DNA of 64,000 nt from Streptomyces sp. WP-1 (GCF_030450125.1 NZ_CP123923.1:992001-1056000); one strand, 5' to 3'; counted from the first letter of the stretch, positions 8,813 to 19,710 are shown. Notes: generated by a model not told the origin, from the sequence alone. Numbers and translations: made by a program.

Positions 8813-10063
8813 CTACTGCCGCGCCCTCACCTGGCGCCTGGGCGGGCCGCCGCGCCCGGTCAGCCGGGCCACCTCCGGGGCCACGCGCAGCAGGGAGGCG
8901 AACGTATCGGCGGGGAGGAGCAGGTCGATGTACGGGAGCGCGGCGGTCATCGTCGTCGTTCGGGGGGCGTAACCCGGGGCGCCCGCGCGGGGGTTGAGCC
9001 AGACGACCGTATGGGCGCGGCGGCGCAGGCGGGCCATGGCCGCGGCGAGGCGTTCGGGCGGGTCGCCGTCCCAGCCGTCGGAGGCGACGAGGACGACCGC
9101 GCCGCGCAGCGCGCCCCCGTGGTGGGAGGCGAGCAGGGTCTCCAGGCAGTGCGCGATCCTGGTGCCGCCGAACCGGTCCGCGACCCGCTGCGACGCCTCC
9201 TCGAACGCCGTCTCGGCCGAGCGGTGCGCGAGCACATTGGTGAGCCGGGTCAGCGAGGTGGCGAAGGCGAACACCTCGGCCCGCGTGGTCAGCGCGAGCG
9301 CCCGCATCAGATGCAGATACGCCACCGCCTGCGCCTGCATCGACCGGCTCACGTCGCACAGCACCACCACCCGCCGGGGCCGGTCCAGGGGCCCGGTGCG
9401 CACCAGCCTTACCGGTTCCCAGCCGGTGCGCCGGGAGCGGGCCAGCGTCTCCCGGAGCGCCACCCGGGAGCCGCCCGGGCGCCGCGCGTACCGGCGGGAG
9501 CGGCGGGTCGGCCACTGCCGCAGCCCCGTCTCCAGCCACTGCCCGAGCAGCGCCGCCTCCCGCTCCCCCAGCCGCTCGAAGGGGGTGTCCACGGCACCGG
9601 CCAGCTCGGTCGGCAGCCGCTGCGGCACGGTCAGTACGTGCTCCTCGCCCGGCTCGGCCGCCCCCACCACCGGCGGCAGCGTCACCCACGGCAGCCCCGC
9701 GTCCTCCACCGGATCGCCGTCCGCGCCCGCGGGCAGCGGGGCGCGCGCGTCGTCCCGGGCCGGTGGCACGGCGCCCCGGCCGGTACGGCGGGCATGCGGG
9801 TCCAGGGACAGCACGGCGTCCCCGAACACCGCGTCGAATACCTCGTCGAAGCGGGCCAGGTACGGCCGGTCGCGGACCAGGGTGACCCGGGCCGTCCAGT
9901 ACAGGGCGGACCGCGTGGCGGGCCAGGACGCGGCCAGCGCGGACACGAAGTCCCGGGCGGCGGTCAGGCCCACGGGCACGCCCCGGCTCCGCAGCCGGTC
10001 GGCGAGCGCCACGGCGAACGCGGCCCGGTCCACGGCGGGCAGGAACGGCTGGGTCGGCGTCAT
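8813..10063 (-). CDS. coxE: CoxE-like VWA-domain protein
   Basis: 416 residues of the CoxE/VWA-containing family. A metal-ion-dependent adhesion site is visible as 'CDVSRSM' (residues 236-242; Asp237, Ser239, Ser241), followed by 'FGGTRIAHCLETLL' and 'ASDGWDGD', the second and third MIDAS segments. In Oligotropha-type CO dehydrogenase loci CoxE and the MoxR-type ATPase CoxD form a chaperone pair that helps assemble the copper-sulfur-molybdenum active site. Here it lies downstream of the CoxG-like and CoxD-like genes on the same strand, consistent with that role. Arg-rich segments near residues 185-230 are typical. Confidence 0.85.
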   Translation of the reverse strand: MTPTQPFLPAVDRAAFAVALADRLRSRGVPVGLTAARDFVSALAASWPATRSALYWTARVTLVRDRPYLARFDEVFDAVFGDAVLSLDPHARRTGRGAVPPARDDARAPLPAGADGDPVEDAGLPWVTLPPVVGAAEPGEEHVLTVPQRLPTELAGAVDTPFERLGEREAALLGQWLETGLRQWPTRRSRRYARRPGGSRVALRETLARSRRTGWEPVRLVRTGPLDRPRRVVVLCDVSRSMQAQAVAYLHLMRALALTTRAEVFAFATSLTRLTNVLAHRSAETAFEEASQRVADRFGGTRIAHCLETLLASHHGGALRGAVVLVASDGWDGDPPERLAAAMARLRRRAHTVVWLNPRAGAPGYAPRTTTMTAALPYIDLLLPADTFASLLRVAPEVARLTGRGGPPRRQVRARQ

Positions 10064-10096
10064 CGCGCGGGCCCCGGTGCCACCGCCCCGCCGGGC

Positions 10097-11059
10097 TCAG
10101 CGCACCGCCCAGTAGATCACCACGCCGACGACGACCGCGCCGACCGCCACGGGGACGAGCCGCTTGTACACCGACTTCCCGGCGTACTGCATCAGGTCCA
10201 GGGGTTCGTTCTCCCGCACGGGCGGCCGCGGGCGGGTGGCCGGCCGGGGCGCGGCGGCGGCCTCGGGCCGAGGGGGCGGTGAGGGTCGTACGGCAGCGGC
10301 ATCGGCAGCGGCGGCGCTCTGCTCGACGGTGCTCGGCTCGGCGGCGCTCTGCTCGACGGTGCCCGGCCCGGCGGCGCTCTGCGCTACGGTGCCCGGCCCG
10401 GCGGCGCTCTGCGCTACGGTGCCCGGCCCGGCGGCGCTCTGCGCTACGGTGCCCGGCCCGGCGGCGCTCTGCGCTACGGTGCCCGGCCCGGCGGTGGTCG
10501 AGGACGAGGGTGCGGGCTCGGCCGCCGGGGCCGGTGCCCCCGCGGAATCCCCTGATGCCCCCGGTACCTCCGTTTCCTCCGGTGTCTTGCCTCCCCCTGG
10601 CGCCGTCGCTTCCGGCTTGTGCAGCAGCTGTTCCTCCACGTTCGCCACGAACTGCGCGAACAGCTTCTCGGAGATCTCCTTGATCATGCCGCTGCCGAAC
10701 TGGGCCAGTTTTCCGCTGATGTTGAGGTCGGTGCTGACGCTCACCGCGGTGCCCGTGCCGTCGGGCCGCAGCCGGGCGTGCACGGTCGCGGAGGCGTTGC
10801 CCTGGCCCCGCGTGTCCTTGCCGGACGCGCTGATGACCGCGCTGTGGTCGGCCTCGTCCTGCTCGGTGAAGCGGGCGGTGCCCTGGAACTGGCTGATCAC
10901 CGGCCCGACCTTGACCTTCACCTTGCCCCGGTAGACATCGCCGTCGACCCCGGTGAGCTGGGCGCCGGGCATGCAGGGGGCGAGGCTCTCCAGATCGGTG
11001 AGCGCCTGCCAGGTCCGCTCCAGGGGCGCGTCCACCCGGAACTCGTTGTCGATCTTCAT
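10097..11059 (-). CDS. coxG: CoxG-like SRPBCC protein with repeat linker and membrane anchor
   Basis: 320 residues. Residues 1-145 are a CO dehydrogenase subunit G (SRPBCC/START-like) domain beginning 'MKIDNEFRVDAPLERTWQAL' and containing 'APCMPGAQLTG'. CoxG proteins help attach CO dehydrogenase to the membrane. A long low-complexity linker (about 150-290) includes six tandem ten-residue units of the type SAAGPGTVAQ, encoded by a 30-bp repeat. The C-terminus (about residues 299-318) is a single hydrophobic helix suited to membrane anchoring. The gene is separated from coxD-like by three bases and probably shares its transcript. Confidence 0.85.
   Translation of the reverse strand: MKIDNEFRVDAPLERTWQALTDLESLAPCMPGAQLTGVDGDVYRGKVKVKVGPVISQFQGTARFTEQDEADHSAVISASGKDTRGQGNASATVHARLRPDGTGTAVSVSTDLNISGKLAQFGSGMIKEISEKLFAQFVANVEEQLLHKPEATAPGGGKTPEETEVPGASGDSAGAPAPAAEPAPSSSTTAGPGTVAQSAAGPGTVAQSAAGPGTVAQSAAGPGTVAQSAAGPGTVEQSAAEPSTVEQSAAAADAAAVRPSPPPRPEAAAAPRPATRPRPPVRENEPLDLMQYAGKSVYKRLVPVAVGAVVVGVVIYWAVR
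10311..10490. repeat. 30-bp tandem repeat in coxG-like linker
   Basis: Six 30-bp units start at 10311, 10341, 10371, 10401, 10431 and 10461. The four units from 10371 to 10490 are identical base for base, which points to recent expansion. The unit is in frame and encodes SAAGPGTVAQ-type decapeptides on the minus strand. Confidence 0.92.
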
Positions 11060-11062
11060 GGC

Positions 11063-11956
11063 TTACGGTCTCCTCGCTTCTTCGGGGTAGCCGAGCTCGC
11101 CGAGGGCCCCGGTGATGGCCGTGCGGTCGTCGGGGCTCTTGGCGACCGCGCTGAGGGTGCTGATCACATCGCGGCGGGCCAGCCGGGACACGCGCAGCGC
11201 GGCGAGCGCGGACACCCAGTCGATGGCCTCCGCCATGCCGGGCGCCTTGTCCAGGTCCAGCGCGCGGACCTTGCCGATGAACGCGGTGGCGGACGCGATC
11301 AGCGGTTCGTTCGCGGCCGGCACCGAGCGGCGCAGGATCTCCGCCGCGCGCTCGGGGCCGGGATAGTCGATCCAGTGGTAGAGGCAGCGGCGGCGCAGCG
11401 CGTCGTGGAGTTCGCGGCTGCGGTTGGAGGTGAGGACCACCACCGGGGGCCGGGCGGCGGCGAAGGTGCCCAGCTCGGGGATGGTGATGCTCCACTCCCC
11501 CAGGAACTCGAAGAGCAGCGCCTCGAATTCGTCGTCCGCGCGGTCGATCTCGTCGATCAGGAGCACGGGCGGCAGCGGTCCCTGATGGCGTACGGCGCGC
11601 AGCAGCGGCCGGTCCAGCAGGAACTCCTCGGTGAACAGGTCGGCGTCGGCCAGATGCTGCCCGCGGGCCTCGGTCAGCCGTACGGCGAGCAGTTGGCGCT
11701 GGTAGTTCCACTCGTACAGGGCCTCGCCCGCCGTCAGGCCCTCGTAGCACTGGAGGCGGATCAGGGGCGTGGCGAGGGTCTCGGCGAGCGACTTGGCCGC
11801 GCTGGTCTTGCCCACGCCCGGCTCGCCCTCCAGGAGCAGCGGCCGGTCGAGGGCGCTCGCCAGGTAGAGGGCGGTGGCGGTGCCCTCGTCCACGAGGTGG
11901 CCGACTTCGGCGAGACGGCGCCGTACGTCCTCGGCGTCCAGGAAGAGTGCGCTCAC
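11063..11956 (-). CDS. coxD: CoxD-like MoxR-family AAA+ ATPase
   Basis: 297 residues. Walker A is 'GEPGVGKT' (44-51) and Walker B 'VLLIDEID' (131-138), with the MoxR-type 'LTSNRSRELHDALRRRC' sensor region about residues 175-195. In CO dehydrogenase loci CoxD is a membrane-associated AAA+ chaperone that partners with the VWA protein CoxE and is needed for sulfuration and copper insertion at the active site. It sits between the XdhC-like maturation gene and the CoxG-like gene with gaps of only three bases, so it is part of the coxM-S-L transcript or a tightly coupled extension. Confidence 0.88.
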   Translation of the reverse strand: MSALFLDAEDVRRRLAEVGHLVDEGTATALYLASALDRPLLLEGEPGVGKTSAAKSLAETLATPLIRLQCYEGLTAGEALYEWNYQRQLLAVRLTEARGQHLADADLFTEEFLLDRPLLRAVRHQGPLPPVLLIDEIDRADDEFEALLFEFLGEWSITIPELGTFAAARPPVVVLTSNRSRELHDALRRRCLYHWIDYPGPERAAEILRRSVPAANEPLIASATAFIGKVRALDLDKAPGMAEAIDWVSALAALRVSRLARRDVISTLSAVAKSPDDRTAITGALGELGYPEEARRP

Positions 11957-11959
11957 CCG

Positions 11960-12847
11960 TTAGCCCACCAGCCCCGCCGCGTAGCGGTCCCGGCAGCCGG
12001 TGCCGCAGAACCAGAACTCCTTGTCCCCGGCGGCGAGAGAAGGAGTGCCGGCGGTGACGGTGACCGTCATCCCGCACACCGGGTCGACGGCCTTGGCCGG
12101 CTGTTCGGGAAGGGCCGTCGGCGGTGGTGCGCCGCGCGCGTGTACGGACTCCACCACCTCCGCCAGGATGGACAGTGCCACCTCGGGCGCCGTGCGGGCG
12201 CCGATGTCCAGACCGGCCGGGGTGTGCACACGGGCCCGCTCGGCCTCGCCGAGACCGAGTTCGTCCAGCAGGGCGGCGCCCCGGCGGCGGCTGGCGACCA
12301 GGGCGATGTGCGGGACGTCCGCGTCCAGGGCGGCGCGCAGCGCCTCGGCGTCGCCCCGGCCCTGTCCGGCCACGATCACCGCGCCGGTGTACTCGGCGGG
12401 CGGGCCGTCGGGCAGGGAGCGCGCGGTGGCGTACCCGAGGACGTCGGCGAGGGCGACGAACGCCTCGGCGATCGGGGTGGTGCCGACGACCTCGATCAGC
12501 GGCGGCGGCAGCACCGGCTCCAGGAAGATCTCCAGCGCCCCGCCGGACAGGCAGGGGTTGACCACCACCTTCGCGCCCGGGGTGTCCGGGAAGGCCACCT
12601 CGCCCGCCGGCAGTACCCGCAGCAGCAGCGGCCCGCCGCCGTTGAGGGCGTTCAGCGCCGCCGTGCGCACCGAGCCCTCGGCGCACATCCCGCCGACGAA
12701 TCCGTCGATCGTGCCGTCGCCGTACACGATCGCCTCGTCGCCCGGGTGCGCGGACGCGGGCGCCTGGGCGCGCACCACGCGGGCGTGCACGAACGGCACG
12801 CGCCGCTGGGCCAGTTCGAGCGCACGCGCGCTCACCGTCTTGGGCAC
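11960..12847 (-). CDS. XdhC/CoxF-type maturation protein with C-terminal YHS domain
   Basis: 295 residues from a GTG at 12847, chosen because an AGGAGGTG ribosome binding site lies about seven bases upstream; the frame is open back to 12889. The N-terminal part has the XdhC/CoxI signature ('GFVGGMCAEGSV', a Cys-containing loop) and the middle part a Rossmann domain ('AGLDIGARTAPEVALSILAE'). XdhC proteins bind the molybdenum cofactor and deliver it, sulfurated, to xanthine-oxidase-family enzymes. The C-terminal 45 residues form a YHS metal-binding domain ('AVDPVCGMTV', then 'FWFCGTGC'). This two-domain arrangement suggests handling of a metal, perhaps copper, during assembly of the Mo-Cu centre; that is inference. 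Confidence 0.83.
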   Translation of the reverse strand: MPKTVSARALELAQRRVPFVHARVVRAQAPASAHPGDEAIVYGDGTIDGFVGGMCAEGSVRTAALNALNGGGPLLLRVLPAGEVAFPDTPGAKVVVNPCLSGGALEIFLEPVLPPPLIEVVGTTPIAEAFVALADVLGYATARSLPDGPPAEYTGAVIVAGQGRGDAEALRAALDADVPHIALVASRRRGAALLDELGLGEAERARVHTPAGLDIGARTAPEVALSILAEVVESVHARGAPPPTALPEQPAKAVDPVCGMTVTVTAGTPSLAAGDKEFWFCGTGCRDRYAAGLVG

Positions 12848-12898
12848 CCCGGTCACCTCCTCGACTCCGTCACCGTCTCCTGTACGCACCGCCCCGGG

Positions 12899-15291
<2,393 letters not shown>

Positions 15292-15295
<4 letters not shown>

Positions 15296-15846
15296 GAGGT
15301 GCTCCCCTGGGCCGACGCGACGGACTGCTGGTGCCGGTCGGCGGGTGCGACGGTGCGCTCGGGCTCCTCGGCGGTGGTGCGGGTGCCGGCCTGTTCGGCG
15401 GCGGCCCAGCGGATCGAGCGGACGATGGTGGCGTAGCCGGTGCAGCGGCAGATCTGGCCGGAGATGGCCTCGCGGATCTCCTCGTCGGAGGGGTCCGGGT
15501 TCCGGTCGAGCAGGGCGCGGGAGGTCATCATCATGCCGGGGGTGCAGAAGCCGCACTGGAGGCCGTGGCATTCCATGAACCCGCGCTGGATCGGGTCGAG
15601 TTCGCCGTTCTGCTCCAGGCCCTCGACGGTGCGTACCTCGTGGCCGCCCGCCATCGCGGCCAGCACCGTACAGGACTTGACGGGCTCGCCGTCCAGCCAG
15701 ACCACGCAGGTGCCGCAGTTGCTGGTGTCGCAGCCCCAGTGGGTGCCGGTCAGCTGGAGGTGGTCGCGCAGGAAGTGCACCAGCAGCAGCCGGCCCTCGA
15801 TCTCCCGGGTGATCTCTTCGTCGTTGACGGTCATGGTGACCTGCAC
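15292..15846 (-). CDS. coxS: CO dehydrogenase small [2Fe-2S] subunit
   Basis: 184 residues from GTG at 15846, seven bases after an AGGAGG; another GTG at 15852 is only one base from it and is less likely. The N-terminal plant-type ferredoxin cluster motif appears as 'GCDTSNCGTC' plus a later 'VKSC', and the C-terminal four-helix cluster as 'CGFCTPGMM' and 'CRCTGY'. These two [2Fe-2S] centres relay electrons from the Mo-Cu site of CoxL to FAD in CoxM. The C-terminus is about 20 residues longer than typical CoxS and rich in Thr, Glu and Ala. It overlaps CoxL by four bases, and its ribosome binding site overlaps the end of coxM. Confidence 0.95.
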
Positions 15847-15848
15847 GA

Positions 15849-16730
15849 TCACACCTCCTGTCCGTTGAGCCGGGCCATGGCCCGGCGCAGTACGCGCATC
15901 GTCAGCTCACGGGCCAGATGCCGCTTGTACTCGGCGCTGCCACGCCGGTCGGTGGCCGGGGAGCAGGACTCGGCCGCGATGTCGCCGGCCCGCGCCCACA
16001 GCTCCTCGGCGGGCGGCCGGCCGCGCAGGGCGCCGGCGATCCCGGGAATGCCGGCGGTGTTCGGTCCGACGGCGGCGAGGCCGACCCGGGCGTCCGCGAT
16101 CAGCCCTGACCCGTCCAGCCAGAGCGCCGCGCCCGCCGAGACGACCGCCCAGTCCCCGGCGCGCCGCTCGACCTTCTCGTAGGCGCTGGATCCGCGCGGG
16201 CGGACCGGGAAGCGCACCTCGGTGAGGATCTCCGCGTCGCCGACGGCGGTCTCGTACGGCCCCTGGTGGAAGTCCTCCATGGGGACCACGCGCTCGCCGT
16301 CCATCCCGCGGATCACGCAGGACGCGTCCAGCGTGGTGCACACCGCCGACAGGTCCTCGGAGGGGTCCGCCTGGCACAGGGAGCCGCCCAGGGTGCCCCG
16401 GTTGCGCACCACGGGGTCGGCGATCACCCGTTCGGCGTCGCGGAAGATCGGGAAGGCGGCGGCGAGTTCGTCGGACTCCAGCAGCTCGCGGTGCCGGGTC
16501 ATCGCGCCGATACGGATCAGGCCGGGTTCGACGCGGATATAGCCCAGTTCGTCGTGCAGCTCATTGATGTCGATGAGGTATTCGAAATTGGCCAGCCGGA
16601 GTTTCATCATCGGGAGGAGGCTGTGTCCGCCGGCCACCAGCCGGGCGGTGTCGCCGAGCCGGTCCAGAAGCGTGACCGCCTCGTCCACCGTGCCCACCCG
16701 CTGGTATTCGAACGGAGCGGGAACCTGCAT
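15849..16730 (-). CDS. coxM: CO dehydrogenase medium FAD subunit
   Basis: 293 residues, ATG at 16730 preceded by AGGGGAG. It is the FAD-binding (VAO/PCMH-type) subunit of the CO dehydrogenase heterotrimer, with the FAD pyrophosphate loops 'AGGHSLLPMMKLR' (about 34-46) and 'TLGGSLCQADPSED' (about 113-126). It collects electrons from CoxS and hands them to the quinone or cytochrome pool. First gene of a minus-strand operon coxM-coxS-coxL followed by the accessory genes; the promoter region holds a symmetric operator pair shared with the divergent coxI-like gene. Confidence 0.95.
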   Translation of the reverse strand: MQVPAPFEYQRVGTVDEAVTLLDRLGDTARLVAGGHSLLPMMKLRLANFEYLIDINELHDELGYIRVEPGLIRIGAMTRHRELLESDELAAAFPIFRDAERVIADPVVRNRGTLGGSLCQADPSEDLSAVCTTLDASCVIRGMDGERVVPMEDFHQGPYETAVGDAEILTEVRFPVRPRGSSAYEKVERRAGDWAVVSAGAALWLDGSGLIADARVGLAAVGPNTAGIPGIAGALRGRPPAEELWARAGDIAAESCSPATDRRGSAEYKRHLARELTMRVLRRAMARLNGQEV

Positions 16731-16816
16731 GCCGCACTCCCCTGTCTCGCCCGGCGGGCAGCCGGGCGCGTCGGGCGCCGTTGTCCAAAGATCATTGCGC
16801 CTCCGTCCGGGCGGGG

Positions 16817-16901
16817 TGTCAATCGCTGCTTAAGCCTTCGCTTAACTCGCTCGACACGACGGGCGCGGTCACTTAAGCGAAGACTTAAGCTGCCGTTGAC
16901 A
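16817..16901. promoter_or_regulatory. Symmetric divergent cox promoter/operator
   Basis: Two 18-bp arms, 16828-16845 and 16873-16890, are inverted copies of each other with one mismatch. Each arm itself contains a small dyad TTAAG-N6-CTTAA. Exactly five bases outside each arm lies a perfect TTGACA -35 hexamer: minus strand at 16817-16822 (toward coxM) and plus strand at 16896-16901 (toward coxI). A -10-like CATGAT is at 16920-16925 on the plus side; the minus-side -10 is less clear. Operators placed upstream of both -35 boxes fit an activator or a co-regulator of both operons. The rest of the 343-base gap 16731-17073 shows no further structure apart from the coxI ribosome binding site. Confidence 0.8.
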
Positions 16902-17073
16902 TGCGGCGGACGGCATTCGCATGATCCGGACGCCGGACGGGGGAGAACGGCCGCCACGGGGTTTGGGCGGGGGCCGGGCGCCGAGGCGCGGACCGCCGTA
17001 CGGCCTGCGCAGAGGCCCGAACGGGTATGCGGTGGGTGTGGCGGTGAGGGACGCCGCCGAAGGAGGCACACGG

Positions 17074-18198
17074 ATGCGGGACATCGCGGAGGGCCTCTCC
17101 GCCTGGAGTGCGTCGGGCAAGCGATTCGCGGTGGCGACGGTCGTACGGACCTGGAGGTCGGCGCCGCGCCAGGCGGGCTCCTCGCTGGCGGTCGCCGAGG
17201 ACGGCGAGGTGATCGGGAGCGTCTCGGGAGGCTGTGTGGAGGGCGCGGTGTACGAGCTGGCGAGCGAGGTCCTGGAGAGCGGCGAGCCCGCCCTCGTGAC
17301 CTACGGCGTCAGCGACGACGACGCGCTCGCGGTCGGCCTGACCTGCGGCGGGATCATCGAGATCCTGGTACGGCCGGCGGGCGCGGGCCGTTTCCCGGGG
17401 CTGCCGGGGGTGCTGGAGGCGATGGGCGCGGGGCGGCCGGTGGCGGTGGTGTCGCCGCTGCCGGACGAGGGCGGCGGCGCGGAGCCGGATCCCACGGCCG
17501 CGCCCGCCGGTCAGCTGATCGTCACGCCGTCCGGTGGGCGGGGCACGCTCGGTGACGCCCGCCTCGACGCCTCCGTGGTCGAGCGGGCGCAGGGGCTGCT
17601 GGCGCAGGGCAGTACCGGGGTGGTGCGGGTCGGGCGCGCGGGCGAGGAGCGGCGCGACGACGTCGCCGTGTTCGTGGAGTCCTTCGCGCCGCCGCCGCGG
17701 ATGCTGGTGTTCGGCGCCATCGACTTCGCGTCCGCGGTGGCCCGGATCGGCAAGTTCCTCGGCTATCACGTCACCGTGTGCGACGCCCGCCCGGTGTTCG
17801 CCACCCGCCGCCGCTTCCCGGACGCGGACGAGCTGGTGGTGGAGTGGCCGCACCGGTATCTGGAGTCGACCGAGGTGGACGAGAACACGGTGATCTGCGT
17901 CCTCACCCACGACCCGAAGTTCGATGTGCCGCTGCTCCGGCGGGCGTTGCGCACACCCGCCCGCTACATCGGCGCGATGGGCAGCCGCCGTACCCATGAG
18001 GACCGGCTGCGGCGGCTGCGCGAGGAGGGCATGAGCGAGGCGGAGCTGTCCCGGCTGGCCGCGCCGATCGGGCTCGACCTGGGCGCCCGTACGCCGGAGG
18101 AGACGGCGGTGGCCATCATGGCCGAGGTCATCGCCCTGCGGTGGGGCGGCACGGGGCGGCGGCTGGTGGAGATGACCCCGCTGCCGATCCATCGCTGA
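17074..18198 (+). CDS. coxI: XdhC/CoxI-family maturation protein
   Basis: 374 residues from ATG 17074, preceded by an AGGAGG nine bases upstream; the frame is open earlier but without support. N-terminal XdhC_CoxI domain: 'WRSAPRQAGSSLAV' and 'SVSGGCVEGAVYE' with the conserved cysteine; C-terminal Rossmann domain: 'RMLVFGAIDFASAVARIGKF' and 'RYIGAMGSRRTHEDRL' with 'GLDLGARTPEETAVAIMAE'. These proteins bind and sulfurate the molybdenum cofactor for insertion into xanthine-oxidase-family enzymes such as CO dehydrogenase. It is divergent from coxM and shares the symmetric regulatory region, which argues that it serves the same enzyme. It is a second, distinct XdhC-type protein in this locus. Confidence 0.88.
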   Translation: MRDIAEGLSAWSASGKRFAVATVVRTWRSAPRQAGSSLAVAEDGEVIGSVSGGCVEGAVYELASEVLESGEPALVTYGVSDDDALAVGLTCGGIIEILVRPAGAGRFPGLPGVLEAMGAGRPVAVVSPLPDEGGGAEPDPTAAPAGQLIVTPSGGRGTLGDARLDASVVERAQGLLAQGSTGVVRVGRAGEERRDDVAVFVESFAPPPRMLVFGAIDFASAVARIGKFLGYHVTVCDARPVFATRRRFPDADELVVEWPHRYLESTEVDENTVICVLTHDPKFDVPLLRRALRTPARYIGAMGSRRTHEDRLRRLREEGMSEAELSRLAAPIGLDLGARTPEETAVAIMAEVIALRWGGTGRRLVEMTPLPIHR

Positions 18199-18350
18199 CG
18201 CGGGGCGCCGGCGCCGGTCCCCGGGGGTCGCGCGGGTGCCGGTGGCCGGCGTCACCGAGAAAGGCCGGCCGGACGTGGACCGGCCCCCGGGAGCGGGTAG
18301 TGGAATATTGAACTGACTGGTGCCGTTGTGGCCGCCGAAGGAGGTCACAG

Positions 18351-18698
18351 GTGGAGACCACGTACTACGGCCACGGCACCCCGGCCGAGCGCTGGGAGCG
18401 CGCCCAGGCGTTCTTCGCGGCCAAGGACTACGCGGGGGCGGCGCGCGTGCTGGCCGCCCTGGTGGAGGAGGTACCGGAGCAGACCGGGCCCCGGCTGCTG
18501 CTGGCCCGCGCGTACTACCACTCGGCGCAGCTGCGGCGGGCCGAGGACCAGCTGCGGACGATCGTGGAGCGCGATCCGGTGGAGCACTACGCCCGGCTGA
18601 TGCTGGGCCGCACGCTCGAACGGCAGTCGCGGCACGCGGAGGCGGAGCGGCATCTGCGGATCGCCGCCGCGCTGGCGGGCGAGCCCGCGCGAGGCTGA
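18351..18698 (+). CDS. Small tetratricopeptide-repeat protein
   Basis: 115 residues from GTG 18351, with a near-ideal AAGGAGGT six bases before it. The sequence folds as about three TPR-like helical hairpins: 'ERAQAFFAAKDYAGAARVLA', then 'RLLLARAYYHSAQLRRAEDQ', then 'ARLMLGRTLERQSRHAEAER'. There is no signal peptide or membrane helix, so it is probably a cytoplasmic adaptor. It stands alone between the coxI-like gene and a minisatellite; no partner is evident. Confidence 0.82.
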   Translation: METTYYGHGTPAERWERAQAFFAAKDYAGAARVLAALVEEVPEQTGPRLLLARAYYHSAQLRRAEDQLRTIVERDPVEHYARLMLGRTLERQSRHAEAERHLRIAAALAGEPARG

Positions 18699-18776
18699 GG
18701 CGCCGTGGCGCGACACCGGGCGCCGAGGTCCCACGCCCCGGCGCCCGGCCACGCGCCCGCCCCGGGCCGCGCGCCT

Positions 18777-19031
18777 CGTGCCCACCCCGGGCCGCGCCCC
18801 TCGTACCCACCCCGGGGCCGCGCGCCTCGTACCCACCCCGGGTCCGCGCCTCGTGCCCGCCCCGGGGCCGCGCCCCTCGTACCCACCCCGGGGCCGCGCC
18901 CCTCGTACCCACCCCGGGGCCGCGCGCCTCGTACCCACCCCGGGTCCGCGCCTCGTGCCCGCCCCGGGGCCGCGCCCCTCGTACCCACCCCGGGGCCGCG
19001 CCCCTCGTACCCACCCCGGGGTGGGCGCCTC
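18777..19031. repeat. GC-rich minisatellite with 102-bp higher-order unit
   Basis: Units of 24-26 bp beginning CGTACCC or CGTGCCC start at 18777, 18802, 18828, 18852, 18878, 18904, 18930, 18954, 18980 and 19006. The four units at 18802-18903 (26+24+26+26 bp) recur exactly at 18904-19005, so a 102-bp block has duplicated precisely. The array fills most of the 367-base gap between the TPR gene and peptide deformylase; I see no gene in it, although its length keeps frames open. Confidence 0.92.
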
Positions 19032-19065
19032 GTCCCCGGCTGGGCCCCCGTGGCATCCTGGCGCG

Positions 19066-19710
19066 ATGGCATCCGACCGTGATCACGCACCGCTCGCCGA
19101 ACGGGTCGAGGAACTCCTCGCCGCCGGCGGCCCCCTGCCCATCGTCGCCGCCGGCCGGCCGGTGCTGCGCCGCCCCACCGAGGCGTACGACGGCCAGCTC
19201 GGCCCCGCCCTGCTGGCCCGTTTCGTCGAGGCGCTGCGTCTGACCATGCACGCCGCGCCCGGCGTGGGCCTCGCCGCGCCCCAGGTCGGTGTGGAGCTGC
19301 GGATCGCGGTCCTGGAGGACCCGGCACCGGTGCCGGACGAGATCGCCGCGGTCCGGGGCCGGCGTCCGCAGCCCTTCCGGGTCCTGGTGAACCCGGTGTA
19401 CGAGCCCGTCGGCACGACGCGCGCCGCGTTCTTCGAGGGCTGCCTCAGCGTGCCCGGCTGGCAGGCGGTGGTGGCCCGGCACACCGAGGTGCGGCTGCGC
19501 GCCGAGGACGAGTGCGGGCGCCCGGTGGACGAGGTGTTCACCGGGTGGCCCGCCCGCATCGTGCAGCACGAGACGGACCACCTCGACGGCACCCTCTACC
19601 TCGACCGCGCCGAACCGCGCTCCCTGTCCACCAACGAGGCCGTCGCCGCCCTGTGGTCCCAGCCGACCCCCTCGACGGCGGCGACCGCCCTCGGCTTCGA
19701 ACTGCCGTAA
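19066..19710 (+). CDS. def: Peptide deformylase
   Basis: 214 residues, ATG 19066. It removes the N-terminal formyl group from nascent proteins. All three family motifs are present: 'GVGLAAPQVG' (66-75), 'EGCLSVPG' with the metal-binding Cys, and 'QHETDHLDG' with the HExxH zinc/iron site. The start sits just after the minisatellite, and no strong ribosome binding site is apparent, so the exact start is less certain. Streptomycetes usually carry several deformylase genes, so this may be a paralogue. Confidence 0.93.
   Translation: MASDRDHAPLAERVEELLAAGGPLPIVAAGRPVLRRPTEAYDGQLGPALLARFVEALRLTMHAAPGVGLAAPQVGVELRIAVLEDPAPVPDEIAAVRGRRPQPFRVLVNPVYEPVGTTRAAFFEGCLSVPGWQAVVARHTEVRLRAEDECGRPVDEVFTGWPARIVQHETDHLDGTLYLDRAEPRSLSTNEAVAALWSQPTPSTAATALGFELP

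Noticed and set aside
18777..19031. CRISPR array
   Set aside because: Units are contiguous with no unique spacers, and there are no cas genes; it is a minisatellite.
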